Source: Diplonema papillatum (Eukaryota > Euglenozoa > Diplonemea > Diplonemida > Diplonemidae). From it: a stretch of 64,000 nucleotides of DNA. Made by a program: the position numbers and the translations under genes. The stretch covers positions 310,001 to 374,000 of the forward strand of contig JAPJBO010000005.1 of assembly GCA_030068145.1 (NCBI GenBank), in the 5' to 3' direction. Below are positions 60,505-64,000 of this stretch, one piece after another. A model generated the notes under the pieces. That model was not told the origin of the DNA and searched no databases. It worked only from the letters and a program-made list of their open reading frames with translations. Every line of letters starts with the position of its first letter. Position 1 is the stretch's first letter.

Positions 60505-63305
60505 ATGGCAAGACTCGATTCTCAAACCGTGCTAGAACCGCCGCAGCGGGTAGGGATTGCGGGAGAGGGAGTGGGACAGATGCGGAAGAAGAAGGTCAAC
60601 CTCGCTCTGAACCTCGATACGCAGGCTGGTCTCCCGGTATGACTGTGCCCACTTCCGGGATTCTGGGACTCACTGTTCGTGGTTTGGGACGAAACCGACA
60701 GCATTTCGTGCAAGGGTCCGCTCACTTGAATTTCGAAGCTGAAAGACTTCATTGCGACAGGCTGTCTTCATTTTGCTCGGATTGATAAGGGCAACATTGG
60801 GCGGAGGAACGAGAGTGCACATGTCCACTTATTTGAGTGTGAAGTCTGCATTGCATACGTTTCAATGAGAACACTCCTCTCGATGGCACACTTGAAAGAT
60901 TTCAAAGAAAGAGCTTTCCTTGCGTAGGCTGCGGAGAACCCTTTGGACAATTCTGCTTGCCTAGGTTAGGAAAAACCCGGAAGAATCCTGGTCAGCACCG
61001 CATCTCAGACCGATTTCCCAGGGTTAATTCAGACAACCATCAACACCCACAGCCGTTTTATTCGGTTGTAGTGCCAGGCCGAATTGCTGGAAGCGGGCAT
61101 CCTAATGTGGCTCACCTCACCGAACAACTCGAGTACTTGCGCAGGAAGAACAATGTCAGAGGTATGCGCCCCCGAGAGATGCCTCCGCTTTTTCCTTTGT
61201 ATAAGCACCTGCTTTGTAGAAAGTGCTTGAGGAGACTGCCAGTTGCGATAGATCAAAGGAGGTAGATGTGCTGTAGCCCACACGAAACCAGGTGAAACTG
61301 GGTTTAGTGGCGGGCGTAAGCGTTCAACAAGACCACCCCCCCCAGGCCTCCTTCGAAATGAGCACAAGGCAGCCCCTCGAGTATTTCCTGCCTTTTCTCC
61401 CGCCCCCTCTCTTTTTTTCGTAATAACAATTAATTGTAAACACGAAAGAGAACGCTGGCAGCGTGTTTGGGAGAAGTTTAGCCTATCGATCATATTCACT
61501 CACTATCACTCACTTACAGGCTAATCCTCCCCCGGCACGTACAAACAAAAACATGGCACGTACAAACAAACATCGCGCCTATTCTTTTTGTCACCAGGTT
61601 CTTCGAAGAATGCGGGGAGCCCAAGACCGCACTCCACGAAGGAATGTACTTGGTGTTGGTCACAAACAGTCCCGGGCATGGCTCGCCATAACCCATAACG
61701 AAAGCGTGCACAAAATATTCAACACGTAACCACATAGCCCTTTCTTGCTCTAAGAGTACCCATTCATGAACGGTCACACGGAGACCCTAAAACCCCGGAA
61801 TTTCAAGCGAACTGTAACTCTAAAAGATGTACAGAGTGCAGTACTGAACCTCCACCGCCAAGAGAAACCGGCTATCATCCATCATAAAGTCTCCAAAACG
61901 CAGGGATCCTATCGATGACGCAAGAAGGCTTGTTCGAAGAGGACGTCTTGGCAGCGGGTCTGCGGTACATGAACCTGCCGACGCCAGACAAGAACCCACC
62001 CTCTATCGCGCAACTCGCAAAGGGGGCTCAATTTGTGGATGAGGTCAACGAAGAAGGAGGGATGGTGCTCGTGCACTGTTTGGAAGGCATCGGCAGAACA
62101 GGTGTGTAGAATTCGATCATGGGTGTAACTCGCGTGTCAGCATTCTCACGGACGCTCCTGGCGGCTGTTCATGGTGGCCACGAGACCACGGTGTGTTCGA
62201 TCCGGCCCCCCCCGGCTTCCTGCGTCCTATTCGTTGTCCATTCAGCGCATTGTCCCGTACATCGGCGCACGCGCCTGGATTCCGTCGCTTCTACTTTGCT
62301 AGGTGCAAGTGGTGTCCAAACGATCGCGAGGCACAAATCGAACCGACTCCCTCGTTCTCTTGAATTCGGTGCCCGGCATTCGCACAGTGTATTTTCACTT
62401 TGGCCTATCGCTCACCCGCATCCCACACCTATCTGCGTCTCCCAGGGAGGCTCCCTGTGTTCAACAGTCGTGCCTTTTGCTGGCATTTCCTCTGACCGAG
62501 AGGCCCCCCGTTTTCCCGTCTCACCTTCTCTTGTGGCCTGCCACGGGTCATGTCCCGTGAGAGTCGAACAAAAAAAATAAGAGCTCGTCACTCGCACAAC
62601 CGCGGCTGATACAAAACTAGTGATGATGGTGATGATGGGAAGAGAGTTGTTTTCGTTGAACGCAGTGCCTGATATCGTATTTACGTAAAGCTTCAGGACG
62701 CAAGTGAAAACGCCACGGTTTGCGGCGACGAGCTTCGCATTCCTCCATCCTAGGTAAAAAAACAAGCAGCAGAGTGGGCATCCTGGCTCAAGCATGAGTT
62801 AAAGTCTAGCCCGATGCAGTAAAGCTTCTTATCCCAGCCCCCGGCCCTCGGACCACAAAACAAACAAAAGGTCGAAAGACACCAAGTCTGTACGTCCCAC
62901 GGGATCGTCGGAAACACAAGATGACAACCTGCTCCCGCTTGGGAACTTCGACAATTGCTACTGCTAGTGTGAAAAACAGGTTCTGTTCAAGTGGCTAGGG
63001 ATTGCAACGGGCCAGGACAGTTTTGAAACCGTCCACACGGTTGGTGTGAACCAATCATATATATGAGACTTCCCGAAGGAATTCTGGGTGATCCTGTTGG
63101 TAGCACGAGCGGCGCACCCAGCCTCTCTCTTTTCAAAACAGGTACCATGCTCGCGGCGTGGATGATTTTGTCGCTAAACATGACCGCCGAAGATGCGATC
63201 AGGGAAGTAAAGGAAAAACGAACTGGGTCGATCCACAAGCACCACCAAGAGCTGCGGCTGAAACAGCTCGGTCGGGTATGCCGCTTTTGTCTTCTGCTGG
63301 CGTGA
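60505..63305 (+). CDS. Atypical dual-specificity phosphatase, DUSP23-like, four exons
   Basis: Four exons: 60505-60636, about 60996-61161, 61904-62101 and 63142-63275. Exon 2 encodes YSVVVPGRIAGSGHPN, the PGRLAG start of the DUSP23 family. Exon 3 adds the acidic loop LPTPDKNPPS (general-acid Asp) and the catalytic loop VHCLEGIGRTG (Cys and Arg of HCx5R). Exon 4 continues TMLAAWMILSLNMTAEDAIR and ends GSIHKHHQELRLKQLGR. The exon 2-3 and 3-4 phases are both 1 and restore the family sequence exactly. Exon 1 is joined by phase only, so its acceptor (60995) is tentative. The frame can end at 63305, or splice at GTATGCC (63276) to an unseen exon. Roughly 210-220 residues; cytosolic Tyr/Ser/Thr phosphatase. 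MITE-like and family B repeats fill the second intron. Confidence 0.83.
61195..61386 (+). repeat. MITE-like repeat family A, full copy in a DUSP intron
   Basis: Ends TTTGTATAAGCACCTGC / AGAAAGTGCTTGAGGAGACT and GGCAGCCCCTCGAGTATTT. It starts 33 bases after the exon 2 donor. Confidence 0.8.
61430..61560 (+). repeat. Dispersed foldback repeat (family D relative)
   Basis: The sequence GCTGGCAGCGTGTTTGGGAG, then TTTAGCCT and, 45 bases on, AGGCTAATCCTCCC can pair. The same arrangement occurs at 12345-12412. Confidence 0.65.
61740..61826 (+). repeat. Intron-3'-end repeat (family B), full copy
   Basis: TTGCTCTAAGAGTACCCATT, GGTCACACGGAGACCCTAAA, CCCCGGAATTTCAAGCGAAC and CTCTAAAA. It ends 77 bases before exon 3 of the DUSP gene. 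Confidence 0.75.
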
Positions 63306-64000
63306 GCGTCTCTCGCTGCCACCTAAGGCAATTCCTAGGCAATTGGCAAAGCCTTAAGGAAAAACATCGAAACCCCCAAACCGCAGCCACAAAGAAACAG
63401 CCCGACCAGGGACACAACCACACAGGGAACCCAGAAACATTCGGACACCCCAAGAAAGTTTGATCCACACCGGTGTGCAGGTTGATGAAACTCCCGCAAA
63501 ACGTGTCGCCAACCCCCCCGACCCCCGCGTTTCAGCAGCATCCTTGTGGCTGCCGAAGGGACTACCCCCCCCCCCCCCCCCCGGAAAGAAGAACTACTCT
63601 ACGGCACCAGAAAGTCCAAAAATACCATGGTAAAGAAAATTAAAGTTAAAATTAGAAGTAAAAGGAGAAAAAAGAAATTGTCGACAACGAAAGAAAGAAC
63701 AGAAAAAACAGAAAACGAAAAAAAGAAAAAAAGAAGAAAAAAAGACTCTGCATTCCGCGAAGAAGACTTGATGCTAGCATCAAACACTTAGAGGCAAGTA
63801 GCGCCTGAACACGAAACTAAGATTTTCCCCCCCCCCGGGAGCAACCAGCTTTCTCTTCACTCAAACCGACGGGATTGACACTCGTCCTCGGCGCGAATGA
63901 TCGGGCCGGCGCGACCGCGGGCAGACAGGCTGTGTGCGCGACCACCGTTAACTGGCTTGCGCTGCCGTGTGCCCCCCATTCACGCGGTACCATGGGATTG
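63306..64000. other. Window end: no supported gene
   Basis: A C tract (63567-63582) is followed by a Lys/Arg/Glu-rich frame (63546-63791) whose low complexity argues against a real protein. A block at 63755-63840 (GACTTGATGCTAGCATCAAA and CTGAACACGAAACTAAGATT) resembles repeats at 3262-3300 and 2110-2140. A TTTCAG at 63530-63535 could be an acceptor for a last DUSP exon, but the continuation is not convincing. Confidence 0.35.

Noticed and set aside
63546-63791. Lys/Arg/Glu-rich frame as the last exon of the phosphatase
   Set aside because: Low-complexity A-rich sequence after a C tract. Similar purine-rich frames occur elsewhere in repeats, and no family feature continues the DUSP domain.
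1-64000. tRNA, rRNA, snRNA genes, CRISPR arrays, telomeric repeats and dinoflagellate spliced-leader sites
   Set aside because: None was convincingly seen on reading both strands. A tRNAscan/Infernal run would be decisive for small RNAs.

Overview
This is a gene-poor, repeat-rich stretch of a eukaryotic nuclear genome, most likely a protist. The genes I can recognise are split by long introns with ordinary GT...AG borders (donors such as GTATGT, GTGTGC, GTGTGT). Exon phases match wherever I could join two exons. No prokaryotic operon structure, tRNA, rRNA or CRISPR array was seen. The lineage cannot be fixed from the sequence. A class III (bacterial-type) fructose-1,6-bisphosphatase, SPIRAL1/Jupiter-like microtubule proteins and a DUF4470-TPR protein fit a flagellated or algal-type protist (alveolate, stramenopile or similar), but this is inference.

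Layout. 0-3 kb: a three-exon EF-hand light-chain/calmodulin-like gene. 5.3-8 kb: a possible membrane-protein exon on the minus strand, then an ankyrin-repeat gene flanked by a degenerate upstream copy and a tandem fragment of its last repeat. 8-20 kb: mostly repeats with weak exon candidates and a coiled-coil gene at 10-11 kb. 20.9-23.0 kb: a complete DNA transposon with 22-bp terminal inverted repeats, a 5-bp target-site duplication and a decayed OTU-protease-like frame. 23-31 kb: repeats, palindromes and hairpins. 31.1-37.2 kb: two paralogous SPIRAL1/Jupiter-like genes; the long intron of the second holds a transposase-type DNA-binding ORF.

39.5-46.8 kb: eIF5, whose 6.3-kb first intron contains a tyrosine-recombinase retrotransposon in antisense orientation (Gag, then YR, then RT-RNase H) with split direct repeats and long CT tracts. 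49.2-51.6 kb: class III fructose-1,6-bisphosphatase. 54.9-58.7 kb: a 1272-residue DUF4470-TPR protein in one exon, followed by a decayed partial copy and a 45-bp minisatellite. 60.5-63.3 kb: a four-exon DUSP23-like phosphatase.

The genes look like unrelated housekeeping or cytoskeletal genes (translation initiation, gluconeogenesis, microtubules, myosin/calcium, phosphatase signalling) and do not form a pathway. What links the window is its repeats. At least five dispersed short families recur throughout. One of them repeatedly ends just upstream of 3' splice sites, and another is MITE-like. Introns here appear to be the main home of mobile DNA.
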